A DNA stretch of 64,000 nt from Oscillospiraceae bacterium (GTDB taxonomy: Bacteria; Bacillota; Clostridia; Oscillospirales; Oscillospiraceae). Positions 14,823 through 22,705 of this stretch are shown piece by piece (position 1 is the stretch's first letter; every line of letters starts with the position of its first letter). The notes under the pieces are model-generated. The model was not told where the DNA came from. It searched no databases and worked only from the letters and a program-made list of their open reading frames with translations. A program made the translations under genes and the position numbers. The DNA lies in assembly GCA_015067945.1 (NCBI GenBank), contig SVLM01000003.1, positions 1 to 64,000 on the forward strand, in the 5' to 3' direction.

Positions 14823-14858
14823 AAAAGCACTGCACCCTTTTGGGTGCGGTGCTTTTTG
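14822..14858 (+). terminator. Second terminator after the tRNA-Thr relic
   Basis: A 16-position stem with one wobble pair, a TTTT loop and a trailing T run. Confidence 0.85.
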
Positions 14859-14859
14859 C

Positions 14860-14888
14860 TTGCACCGGAGTGCGTTCTATGCTATAGT
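14860..14888 (+). promoter_or_regulatory. Promoter of the APH-type kinase operon
   Basis: TTGCAC, 17 bases, TATAGT, about 28 bases upstream of the start codon. Confidence 0.7.
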
Positions 14889-14916
14889 AAGTGCACCCGA
14901 AACTGTGGAGGTGCAG

Positions 14917-15702
14917 ATGATGGAACGCAAGTTAACCCAACTGGATATCGGCGATCTTCCTTCGTCGCTTCGCCCATTTGCAGAAGGTGCCACTGTCTAC
15001 GACAGCAGCTGCTCAAAGGCTGCCCGGGTTTATTTTCTGGATAAAGGCGAAGGCTTCTACCTGAAAAAATCAGCAAATGGCAGCTTACAAAAGGAAGCCG
15101 CTATGACAGAGTTCTTCCACACCAAAGGTTTGGCACCGGAGGTAATTGCCTTTGAGAGCAGCGATTATGACTGGATGCTGACGAAAAGGGCCTTGGGTGA
15201 GGATTGCATCGCCCCCATGTACCTTTCTGGCCCCCAGCGGCTGTGCGACCTAACAGCTACCCTTTTGCGTCAGCTTCACGAGGTGGATATTTCCGGCTGT
15301 CCTGTAAATCGGACAGCGGATTATCTTACCACCGCCAGGGAAAACTATCGCCATAAGCGTTATGATATCCATTTGTTCCCCGACAACTGGGGTTATGCAA
15401 CACCGGAGGAAGCCTGGGCAGAAATCGAGCGAAACGGCGATTCCTTGCGGGCCGACACCCTGCTCCACGGCGACTACTGTCTTCCCAACATTCTGCTGAA
15501 CAACTGGCAGTTCAGCAGCTTTATCGACCTGGACGCTGCCGGCATCGGTGATCGGCACATTGATCTGTTCTGGGGTATGTGGTCTCTGAATTTTAACCTC
15601 AAAACCGATGCGTACTGCCAGCGTTTTTTGGATGTATACGGCAGAGATTTGATCGAGCCTGAGCGTTTCCGCACAGTCGCGGCCGTTGAGGTATTTGGTT
15701 AA
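14917..15702 (+). CDS. Aminoglycoside phosphotransferase-family kinase
   Basis: A kinase-like fold of the APH(3') family. It has an ATP-side lysine region (GEGFYLKKSANG), the catalytic loop HGDYCLPNILLN with the HGDxxxxN signature, and the metal Asp in SFIDLDAAGIGDRHIDLFW. It may modify an aminoglycoside or another small hydroxylated substrate; the sequence does not prove resistance. ATG 14917 and the ATG at 14920 both lie at workable distances from GGAGG. At about 261 residues the length suits the APH(3') family. Its stop shares bases with an ATG of the next gene, and together they form an operon with a pyrophosphatase-Nudix protein. Confidence 0.85.
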   Translation: MMERKLTQLDIGDLPSSLRPFAEGATVYDSSCSKAARVYFLDKGEGFYLKKSANGSLQKEAAMTEFFHTKGLAPEVIAFESSDYDWMLTKRALGEDCIAPMYLSGPQRLCDLTATLLRQLHEVDISGCPVNRTADYLTTARENYRHKRYDIHLFPDNWGYATPEEAWAEIERNGDSLRADTLLHGDYCLPNILLNNWQFSSFIDLDAAGIGDRHIDLFWGMWSLNFNLKTDAYCQRFLDVYGRDLIEPERFRTVAAVEVFG

Positions 15703-15713
15703 TGGAGGACTTT

Positions 15714-16439
15714 ATGAGCGTTCGCGAGAATATCATTCAGGAAATGATGGGCAAGATGGTTCAGGTGATCGTTGACCGTCCCATTGGCTATCGCCACGGT
15801 GACATTGTCTATCCGATCAACTACGGCTATATTCCCGGCATCATCGCCGGTGACGGCGAACCCCAGGATGCCTACATACTTGGCATTACAGAGCCACTTT
15901 CAGCCTTTGACGGTGTTGTGATCGGTGCTGTTCGACGGAAGAATGATGTTGAAGACAAACTGGTGGTCGCCCCTGCCGGTGTGGTGTTTCACCAAGGACA
16001 GATTGCAGAAGCCGTTCAGTTTCAGGAACAGTTTTTCGACACTTCCATTGAATCGCTTTTTCGTAAATCCTGCGGCGTGCTCCCCTATCGTAACAACAAT
16101 GGAGTAAAAGAGTATCTATTGGTATATGAGCAATTCTCTCAATGTTGGAGCCTTCCCAAGGGACATATGGAAGCCGGTGAAACAGAGTCCCAGACTGCCC
16201 TCCGTGAGTTAATGGAAGAAACTGGCTTGACCGCCCAACTGTATACCGACAAAACTGCAACCTTTGAATATCCCATATCACCCATTTGCCGTAAACAGGT
16301 GGTTTTCTTCCTCGGTCAGGTGGAAGGCACTCCCGTCCTGCAGCACGGGGAAATTGAAAGCTGCAAATGGGTTAAGGCCGAGGATTTGACAAAATATCTC
16401 TACGCTGATATGGTAAAGGCCTGCTCACACCTTCTTTGA
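15714..16439 (+). CDS. Fusion of a short inorganic-pyrophosphatase-like domain and a Nudix hydrolase
   Basis: Residues about 15-95 resemble soluble inorganic pyrophosphatase: VIVDRPIGYRHG, YPINYGYIPG, the metal patch GDGEPQD (Glu where the second Asp usually is) and NDVEDKLVVAP. The C-terminal half of that family is missing. A complete Nudix hydrolase follows, with its box GHMEAGETESQTALRELMEE plus TGL. The combination could hydrolyse a nucleoside diphosphate derivative, with the first domain for binding or diphosphate cleavage. GGAGG lies 5 bases before ATG 15714; the earlier ATG at 15702 overlaps that site and is less likely. It is co-transcribed with the APH-type kinase. Confidence 0.8.
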   Translation: MSVRENIIQEMMGKMVQVIVDRPIGYRHGDIVYPINYGYIPGIIAGDGEPQDAYILGITEPLSAFDGVVIGAVRRKNDVEDKLVVAPAGVVFHQGQIAEAVQFQEQFFDTSIESLFRKSCGVLPYRNNNGVKEYLLVYEQFSQCWSLPKGHMEAGETESQTALRELMEETGLTAQLYTDKTATFEYPISPICRKQVVFFLGQVEGTPVLQHGEIESCKWVKAEDLTKYLYADMVKACSHLL

Positions 16440-16468
16440 AACATTCACAAAGACAATGAGGTAATGCC

Positions 16469-17176
16469 ATGCTCCGCAACAAAGTCCGCCATGTTTGTAC
16501 CGCTGTATTTCTTGTGCTTGAAGCCATTCTATACTATTTTATTCTGACCACCAACGGACAGACGCTGGTAATCTGCGAATATCTTGCTATTGTGCTTTGC
16601 TTTGTGTATGCACTGCTGAATTGCAGCAAAAAAACACTGCCGATTGTTGCCGGATTGGTATTTACACTGGGTGCGGATTATTGTCTAGTGGTGGCAGATC
16701 CCATACAACAGCTGTTTGGCATGGTGTTTTTTATAGGCACCCAGACCATGTATGCCATTTACCTGCAAAACCGTAGCCGCAGCAAAGTACTGCTGATCAT
16801 TCGTATTGCTTTGGTTTTGTTGGCAGAGGGAATTGCATGGATCGTCCTGGGCGACAAGCTGGATCCCCTGGCTGCCGTTTCCATGTATTACTACGCCAAT
16901 CTGATCATGAATCTGATTGAGGCATTTACCATGTTCCGGCAAGAAAAGCTCCTGAGCATCGGCTTTGTACTGTTTCTGATGTGCGATACAGTCATTGGGC
17001 TGCAGGTGGCCTGTAGCGGTTACCTGCCAATCGAAGAAACTTTCCTGCTGTATCAGATCATTTTTATGCCCTTCCACCTTTCCTGGTTTTTCTATCTACC
17101 CTCTCAGGTGCTGATTGCACTCAGTGCCGGAAAAAGAGGTTCTGCGGCTCGTCATCAGCCAAAAGCAGCAGATTGA
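16469..17176 (+). CDS. Polytopic membrane protein, YhhN/lysoplasmalogenase-like
   Basis: About seven to eight hydrophobic helices. Two acidic sites in membrane segments, FTLGADYCLVV and LFLMCDTVIGL, and the stretch FGMVFFIGTQTMYAIYL are reminiscent of the YhhN (TMEM86) lysoplasmalogenase family. The match is by pattern only. It has a GAGG-type binding site and sits close behind the Nudix gene with no terminator between. A charged C-terminal tail ends the protein. Function is uncertain. Confidence 0.7.
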   Translation: MLRNKVRHVCTAVFLVLEAILYYFILTTNGQTLVICEYLAIVLCFVYALLNCSKKTLPIVAGLVFTLGADYCLVVADPIQQLFGMVFFIGTQTMYAIYLQNRSRSKVLLIIRIALVLLAEGIAWIVLGDKLDPLAAVSMYYYANLIMNLIEAFTMFRQEKLLSIGFVLFLMCDTVIGLQVACSGYLPIEETFLLYQIIFMPFHLSWFFYLPSQVLIALSAGKRGSAARHQPKAAD

Positions 17177-17201
17177 CAAACCGCTCTGCCCGGGATATAA
17201 T
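17173..17201 (+). promoter_or_regulatory. Promoter of the zinc-ribbon protein gene
   Basis: TTGACA, 17 bases, TATAAT; both hexamers are exact. Confidence 0.85.
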
Positions 17202-17247
17202 TGTTCATAGAGAATTCAAAATCTCATAAGAAAGCAGAGGTTTTACT

Positions 17248-18135
17248 ATGTTCTGTACAAATTGCGGAAAGCAATTGGCTGACGGTGCCCGGTTCTGCCA
17301 TAATTGCGGCACACCCCAGGCCGTCCAGCAACCTGCACAACAACCCACCCAACAGCCGGTTCAACAGCCCATTCCTCAACCTTCTGTGCGTCCTGCAGCA
17401 CCTGTAATTCCTAATCCCGGTGTAGCCGCCGGCCAGGCCGCTGTAGTCTCCAGCAATGCAGCCGTGGTCACCAGCAACACCGGTGTTGTTGCAAGTAACG
17501 CAGGCGTGGTAGCCAGCAATGCTGCTGTAGCCACCAGTACCGCAGGTGTTATGGCCAGCAACGCTGCTGTAGCCGCAACCAATACTGCCGTGGCCGCTGC
17601 CACCGGTCTGAGTGCCGTTGCCAAGGTACTGATCGGCCTTTTAGTCACCGCGGTGATCCTTGGCTGCTGTGCCTTCTTCGTTCCGCTGAATGACTACGGT
17701 GATACTTTAACCGATTTTCTCTTTGGCAATGCCTACTGGGACGAAGATGAGAACGGAGTCTACCACTGCCTGGACAATCTTGAGACTTCTTTTAATGAGC
17801 GTGAGCTCAGTGCCATGTTCGATTCCTTCCCGCCCACCATCAGTGCCCAGTACAAGTTTAGCCTTGGTATCATGGATTTTGTCGGTGGCATGATAGGCCT
17901 TGAGGGACTTTTCACAGAGGATATGATGGGTGCAGCCTTTGGCGTTGCCTTGCAGAGCAGCTACATAGACTTTGAGATCATTGAATTTGATTTCAACGCT
18001 GCGAGAAATCGCTGTGCCGTTTTGGTTCGGATGGATGCCGACGGCGATATTGCGGAGGATTACATCAATATGATTAAAATCGGCAGCAAATGGTACATTT
18101 CCGACGAGTATTTCGAGTCCAGCGGTCTCAACTAA
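17248..18135 (+). CDS. Zinc-ribbon membrane protein with heptapeptide repeats
   Basis: Residues 3-20 form a zinc ribbon (Cys3, Cys6, Cys17, Cys20). Next comes a Gln-Pro-rich stretch of period 4 (residues 27-45), then eight copies of a seven-residue unit like VVASNAA (residues 66-121), one transmembrane helix (about 123-145) and an outward domain of about 150 residues (NGVYHCLDNLETSFNERELS, IDFEIIEFDFNAARNRCAVL). The C-terminal domain is not a family I recognise. The layout suggests a cytosolic zinc-binding head, a flexible spacer and an extracellular sensor or scaffold. It has its own promoter and terminator. Confidence 0.8.
   Translation: MFCTNCGKQLADGARFCHNCGTPQAVQQPAQQPTQQPVQQPIPQPSVRPAAPVIPNPGVAAGQAAVVSSNAAVVTSNTGVVASNAGVVASNAAVATSTAGVMASNAAVAATNTAVAAATGLSAVAKVLIGLLVTAVILGCCAFFVPLNDYGDTLTDFLFGNAYWDEDENGVYHCLDNLETSFNERELSAMFDSFPPTISAQYKFSLGIMDFVGGMIGLEGLFTEDMMGAAFGVALQSSYIDFEIIEFDFNAARNRCAVLVRMDADGDIAEDYINMIKIGSKWYISDEYFESSGLN
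17443..17610 (+). repeat. Eight in-frame 21-base coding repeats
   Basis: They encode VVSSNAA, VVTSNTG, VVASNAG, VVASNAA, VATSTAG, VMASNAA, VAATNTA and VAAATGL. The period is exact, while the unit drifts in sequence. Confidence 0.85.
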
Positions 18136-18145
18136 ATATTATTTG

Positions 18146-18178
18146 CAATCCGGAGGTATCCAGCCTCCGGATTGTTTT
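18146..18178 (+). terminator. Terminator of the zinc-ribbon protein gene
   Basis: An 11-bp stem (18146-18156 with 18164-18174) followed by TTTT. Confidence 0.85.
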
Positions 18179-18213
18179 GCACATTTGGGGTAAACTGAGA
18201 ACGGTGATAGAAT

Positions 18214-19512
18214 ATGCTGGATTCTGTATGGACAAAAGGCGTACAATTGCCCGACTTTCCTTCTCTGGAGGGTGATACAAAAACCGATGTTTTGGTCGTT
18301 GGCGGCGGTATGGCCGGGTTACTGATCGCTCATAAGCTGACCCGGGCCGGAATCGACAATCTGCTCATTGAGGCCGATCGGATTTGCCATGGTGTGACCC
18401 GAAATACCACGGCAAAGATCACATCGCAGCACGGACTTATTTATGACAAGCTGGCACGGATGTTTAATGACGACACCGCAAAGCTCTACTATCAGGCGAA
18501 CCAGGATGCCATCGGACAATTCCGGGAGCTTGCGAAGGATGTCCCCTGCGACTTTTCTGAGCAAAGCTCCTATGTGTACACCCGGCATTACACAGTGGAT
18601 TTTGAAAAGGAAATGCAGACTCTGCAGCGACTGGGTATTCCCTTTGAGCTGAAGAAAGAAACACAGCTGCCCTTTCCCACAGATGGTGCAATCCGGTTTC
18701 GTCGGCAGGCACAATTTCATCCGTTGCTGTTTTTACAAGCAATCGCAAAGGACCTGAACATACGGGAAAACACGAGATTTATAGCTTTTGACGGGTCATC
18801 TGTGATTACGGACAGCGGGAAAATCCATGCAAAATGCATTGTGATGGCCACCCATTTTCCCATTATCAACAAGCACGGCAGCTACTTCATAAAAATGTAT
18901 CAGGAGCGTTCCTATGCGGTAGCTTTGGTCGGGGCTGAAAATTTGCAGGGTATGTACCGTGATGCAGATCCCAAGGGTTTGTCCTTTCGGAACTGTGGAG
19001 ATTATCTGCTTTTAGGCGGCGGTGCACACCGGACGGGCAAAACATCTGACGGTTGGAAGCCATTGGAGAACGCAGCTGCTGAATACTATCCAAAGTTCAA
19101 AATTTCGTACCGCTGGGCTACGCAGGACTGCATGACATTGGATCATCTGCCCTATATCGGGCAGTACAGCAAGCGAACACCCCGCCTTTTTGTGGCAGCA
19201 GGCTTTAACAAATGGGGCATGACCGGGTCGATGGTGGCGGCCACGGTGCTCTGCGACCTGCTGGAAGGCAAAGACGCACCTTACGGAGGTATCTTCTCCC
19301 CCTCCCGGTCGATTTTACGCAAGCAGCTGCTGATTAACGGCGTATCCTCAGCGGTGAATCTGCTGACGCCCACAAAGCCCCGGTGCCCCCACCTGGGATG
19401 TGCACTGAAATGGAATCCTCAGGAGCATTCCTGGGATTGCCCCTGCCACGGCTCCCGGTTTACCAATGACGGAAAGCTGCTGGATAACCCGGCAAACGGA
19501 GATTTGCCATGA
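18214..19512 (+). CDS. FAD-dependent oxidoreductase with C-terminal Rieske domain
   Basis: The N-terminal Rossmann site VLVVGGGMAGLLIAHKL followed by LLIEADRICHGVT marks the DAO family. A substrate/FAD domain follows, and near the C terminus CPHLGC and CPCHGSRF give the Cys-x-His and Cys-x2-His ligands of a Rieske [2Fe-2S] centre. This DAO-Rieske fusion is known in Firmicutes, but its substrate is not established. The Rieske part ends soon after the second ligand pair (LLDNPANGDLP), so it is short. The translation start has only a weak GGTGAT site. It is a single gene between two terminators. Confidence 0.88.
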   Translation: MLDSVWTKGVQLPDFPSLEGDTKTDVLVVGGGMAGLLIAHKLTRAGIDNLLIEADRICHGVTRNTTAKITSQHGLIYDKLARMFNDDTAKLYYQANQDAIGQFRELAKDVPCDFSEQSSYVYTRHYTVDFEKEMQTLQRLGIPFELKKETQLPFPTDGAIRFRRQAQFHPLLFLQAIAKDLNIRENTRFIAFDGSSVITDSGKIHAKCIVMATHFPIINKHGSYFIKMYQERSYAVALVGAENLQGMYRDADPKGLSFRNCGDYLLLGGGAHRTGKTSDGWKPLENAAAEYYPKFKISYRWATQDCMTLDHLPYIGQYSKRTPRLFVAAGFNKWGMTGSMVAATVLCDLLEGKDAPYGGIFSPSRSILRKQLLINGVSSAVNLLTPTKPRCPHLGCALKWNPQEHSWDCPCHGSRFTNDGKLLDNPANGDLP

Positions 19513-19524
19513 ATCAGTTCAGGA

Positions 19525-19553
19525 AAAAGGGCGTGCCGGTGGCACGCCCTTTT
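19525..19553. terminator. Bidirectional terminator between the Rieske oxidoreductase and glgB
   Basis: A perfect 13-bp stem with a 3-base loop, with A and T flanks on both sides. Confidence 0.87.
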
Positions 19554-19561
19554 GGTTATGC

Positions 19562-21550
19562 TTATTTCTTGGGAAGCTTTTTGAATACAACAGCGGTGCG
19601 GCTGGGAAGGTAGATCCTAAATCCGATCTTGCCGTCTTCCTGCTTTTCCGCCTGATAGGTCTGGTGCCAAATCCGGCCCTGTCCGCCGAAGCAATAATCA
19701 TCGGAAGAAAGGATGACCTTGTACTCCCCTTCTTCGTCTACTTCGATCCATCGGCCGTCATAGGAATTGTAGGGATGGAAATTGAAGGCAAGATACGCAC
19801 CGCCCTTTTTATAAACCAGGGTTTTATCGGTATTATCAAGAGCCAGCTGCTTGTCCGCACCGCCCAGCACCCGGTTCTTTTTCGCCATTTCCACCATGGC
19901 CTTTTCAAAAGCCAGCAGATACTGGTATTTCAGCTCCGGATTGTCCGCCAAGCTCCACTGTCGGCGGCAATAGTGGAAGCTCCAGCCATTACCCTCTCTG
20001 GGGAAGTCGATCCACTCGGGGTGACCGAACTCGTTGCCCATAAAGGTCAGATAGCCTTCACCGCCCAAGCTCATGGTCAGCAGCCGCAACAGCTTATGCA
20101 ATGCCATGCCCCGCTCCACCACCACACTTTGGTGATCCTTGTGCATGGAGGTATACATCTCGCTGTCACAAAGCCGGAACATAATGGTCTTATCGCCCAC
20201 CAACGCCTGATCGTGGGATTCGCAGTAGCCGATGACCTTTTCATGGGGACGGCGGATGGCCAGCTCATAGTAGATCTTGTTCAAATCCCACCACTCGTCC
20301 GGGGTTTCCTTCAGCAAACGGATCCACATATCCGGCTCGCCCATGGCAAGGCGATAATCGAATCCAATGCCACCGTCAGCAATGGGCAGGCAAAGTCCGG
20401 GAATGGCAGAGGTATCCTCCGCAATGGTGATGGCATTGGGGTTGACCTGCCGAACCATCTCATTTGCCAGCTGCAGGTAGGTCACCGCCTCGGTGTCGGT
20501 GTTCATGGAGAAATACTGCTCATTGCCGGTAAAGGCGGTTCCCAAGCCGTGATCCAGGTACAGCATGGAGGTAACGCCGTCAAACCGGAAACCGTCAAAA
20601 TGATACTCGTCCATCCAGTATTTCAGATTGGACAAAAGATAGTGCAGGACTTCATTTTTGCCGTAGTTGAAGCACTTGGTGCCCCATGCACTGTGGTCGC
20701 CCTTGGCACCCTCGTGGAAGAACTGGTAGCTCGTGCCGTCGAATTCATTGATGCCCTCTCTGGTGTTCTTGGAGGCATGAGAATGAACCACATCCAGAAG
20801 CACGGTAATGCCCATTTCATGGGCGGCATTGACCAGCGCCTTCAGGTCGTTGGGTTTGCCGAACCAGGAGGACGCAGCAAACAAATTGCTGACCTGGTAG
20901 CCAAAGGAAGCATAGTAAGGGTGCTGCATGATAGCCATAATCTGCAGTGTGTTATAGCCCAGAGCCTTGATCCGGGGCAAGGTATGCTCCATAAATTCCT
21001 TGTAAGAGCCGATTTTCCCCTCTTCCTGAGCCATGCCGATGTGACATTCGTAGATAAACAGCTTCTTTTCCGGCACGAAGCCCCCATCCGTCCAGGTAAA
21101 GGCATCAGGGTCACTGATCTCTGCCGTCCAGGCGGTGGTGGCAGGATCCTGACTGACGTAGTTTGCGTACAGCGGAATCCGATCCAACTCCTGTCCGTTA
21201 TGGACAACAACAGTCATAACCTTCTGACCGTCCTTCAGAGTATCCTTGCCGGGCAGAAACAGCTCGAACACGCCGTTTTCACCCCTGCTCATAGGGTGGG
21301 CATGACGATCCCAGCCGCAGAAATCACCGGTCAGGTACATAGCCTGTGCAGCCGGTGCCCATTCCCGGTAGTACCAGCCATCCTCGGTCTTGTGGAATCC
21401 AAAGTACAGATGACCGTTGGCAAAAGCAGCCAAAGAGGGAGCATTTTGCAGGAGCTCCGCTTTTTTCTTCTCATAATTGGCCTTACGCAGATCAAAATCC
21501 GTTTCAAATGCCTTCAGATTGGGATCATATTTGAATATCTTATGATTCAT
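19562..21550 (-). CDS. glgB: 1,4-alpha-glucan branching enzyme, eukaryote-like (GH13_8)
   Basis: Introduces alpha-1,6 branches in glycogen. It has an N-terminal CBM48-like region (GFHKTEDGWYYREWAPAAQA) and a catalytic barrel with DVVHSHASKN, GFRFDGVTSM (nucleophile Asp), IAEDTSAIPG (acid Glu) and ESHDQALVGD. The stretches DEYHFDGFRFDGVTSMLY and GNEFGHPEWIDFPREGN resemble plant, fungal and animal enzymes more than the usual bacterial GlgB, which places it in GH13 subfamily 8. No other glycogen gene is nearby, so it is a stand-alone gene. A few bacterial groups carry this type. Confidence 0.93.
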   Translation of the reverse strand: MNHKIFKYDPNLKAFETDFDLRKANYEKKKAELLQNAPSLAAFANGHLYFGFHKTEDGWYYREWAPAAQAMYLTGDFCGWDRHAHPMSRGENGVFELFLPGKDTLKDGQKVMTVVVHNGQELDRIPLYANYVSQDPATTAWTAEISDPDAFTWTDGGFVPEKKLFIYECHIGMAQEEGKIGSYKEFMEHTLPRIKALGYNTLQIMAIMQHPYYASFGYQVSNLFAASSWFGKPNDLKALVNAAHEMGITVLLDVVHSHASKNTREGINEFDGTSYQFFHEGAKGDHSAWGTKCFNYGKNEVLHYLLSNLKYWMDEYHFDGFRFDGVTSMLYLDHGLGTAFTGNEQYFSMNTDTEAVTYLQLANEMVRQVNPNAITIAEDTSAIPGLCLPIADGGIGFDYRLAMGEPDMWIRLLKETPDEWWDLNKIYYELAIRRPHEKVIGYCESHDQALVGDKTIMFRLCDSEMYTSMHKDHQSVVVERGMALHKLLRLLTMSLGGEGYLTFMGNEFGHPEWIDFPREGNGWSFHYCRRQWSLADNPELKYQYLLAFEKAMVEMAKKNRVLGGADKQLALDNTDKTLVYKKGGAYLAFNFHPYNSYDGRWIEVDEEGEYKVILSSDDYCFGGQGRIWHQTYQAEKQEDGKIGFRIYLPSRTAVVFKKLPKK

Positions 21551-21588
21551 TTACGAACATCCTTTCCTTGCAATGAGATTACTTTATC

Positions 21589-21597
21589 ATTATAGCA
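21589..21597 (-). promoter_or_regulatory. Extended -10 promoter element of glgB
   Basis: TGCTATAAT on the minus strand, about 40 bases upstream of the glgB ATG. No good -35 hexamer is visible. Confidence 0.55.
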
Positions 21598-21697
21598 TAC
21601 TTTTTTCAATTTCCATAGTGCCAATTTTATCATTTTCCGTTTTTCTTGCCTTTACGGGAAAAATATGGTAGTATACAATAAAAAGGAGGTGCGTTTC

Positions 21698-22678
21698 ATG
21701 GAGCATATGATCTATTTCCGTACCGATTCGACAGACCCGGCCTATAATTTGGCCTTTGAAGAGTATGTGCTGACAAATTGCACCGAAGGCAACATTCTGA
21801 TTCTTTGGCAAAATGACAATGCCGTAATCATAGGCAGAAATCAAAACACAGCTCAGGAGATCGACTGTGCATTTGTGGCCGCCAATGGCATCCGGGTCAT
21901 CCGCAGAAATACCGGCGGCGGTGCAGTGTATCACGATCTGGGCAATTTGAATTATTCATTTATCACCGATGACAGTGCTGATCGCAAGGGCTTTACAGAG
22001 CCTGTCGTCAAGGCATTGCAGGGCCTTGGGTTGGATGCCTGCTCCTCCGGACGGAACGACATCCTCGTGAACGGACTGAAGGTTTCCGGTACGGCCCAGC
22101 AGATCAGCAAGGGCAGAATTCTTCATCATGGCACATTGCTCTTTGATTCCGACCCCTCCATGATTGCCGGGGCGTTGACCCCGGATCCAACGAAATTCCA
22201 ATCCAAGGGCGTAAAGTCCGTCCGCAGTCGGGTGGGCAATATCCGTGCACAGTTGGTGCAGGACATGGATTTGCAAGCGTTTTGGCGGTATTTGGAACGC
22301 AGCCTGGCAGAGTCCTTGATTTTCTCTTCCCTAACGGAGCAGGAAATCCAAAAGGTATTGCAGTTGAAAGCGGAAAAGTACGACACCTGGGAATGGAATT
22401 ATGGCAAATCCCCTGCCTATGCGTTACACAACAAGCAGCGTTTCCCCGGCGGTATGCTGGATGTACACCTATCTGTGGCAGGCGGTAAAATTACCGGGAT
22501 CAAGATTTATGGCGATTTTCTGGCAGTCCGGCCTGTGGAGATTTTAGAAACCGGACTTGTGGATTGCCTCTGCCGGGCAGATGCCCTGCGTGCCACTTTA
22601 GACCGGTTACCGGTAGCGGATTGCCTTGGCGGCATCACCGCAGAGGAACTGATTCAAGTAATCCTGAGCAGCAATTAA
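21698..22678 (+). CDS. lplA: Lipoate-protein ligase
   Basis: Activates lipoate with ATP and attaches it to lipoyl domains. The BPL/LplA catalytic domain shows RRNTGGGAVYHDLGNLNYSF, then NDILVNGLKVSGTAQQ with the catalytic lysine and HHGTLLFDSD. The C-terminal accessory domain follows (YDTWEWNYGKSP, FPGGMLDVHLSVAGG). The 326-residue length matches. I chose ATG 21698, with AAAAGGAGGT upstream; an ATG farther upstream lacks a site. No lipoyl-dependent complex is in the window. Confidence 0.92.
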   Translation: MEHMIYFRTDSTDPAYNLAFEEYVLTNCTEGNILILWQNDNAVIIGRNQNTAQEIDCAFVAANGIRVIRRNTGGGAVYHDLGNLNYSFITDDSADRKGFTEPVVKALQGLGLDACSSGRNDILVNGLKVSGTAQQISKGRILHHGTLLFDSDPSMIAGALTPDPTKFQSKGVKSVRSRVGNIRAQLVQDMDLQAFWRYLERSLAESLIFSSLTEQEIQKVLQLKAEKYDTWEWNYGKSPAYALHNKQRFPGGMLDVHLSVAGGKITGIKIYGDFLAVRPVEILETGLVDCLCRADALRATLDRLPVADCLGGITAEELIQVILSSN

Positions 22679-22705
22679 GCGGAAGGCAGTGCCTTCCGCT
22701 TTTTT
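22678..22705 (+). terminator. Terminator of lplA
   Basis: A perfect 10-bp stem with a 3-base loop, then TTTTT. Confidence 0.87.

Larger units (their letters stand above)
14662..14916. other. Spacer with a relic tRNA-Thr end and a second terminator
   Basis: Between the two tRNA-Thr 3' ends are 141 bases of non-coding sequence with a TTTTCGCC/GGCGAAAA hairpin near 14779-14796. The second copy of the tRNA end is again followed by a terminator. This suggests a lost second tRNA gene or a scar of site-specific integration. No protein gene is supported. Confidence 0.6.

Noticed and set aside
14917..15702. Calling the APH-type kinase an aminoglycoside resistance gene
   Set aside because: The motifs show only the kinase family; neighbours and promoter give no sign of a resistance cassette.
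19466..21595. Open frame of 709 codons on the plus strand
   Set aside because: It lies antisense to the well-supported glgB gene, has no domain pattern or ribosome site, and mirrors glgB codon structure.
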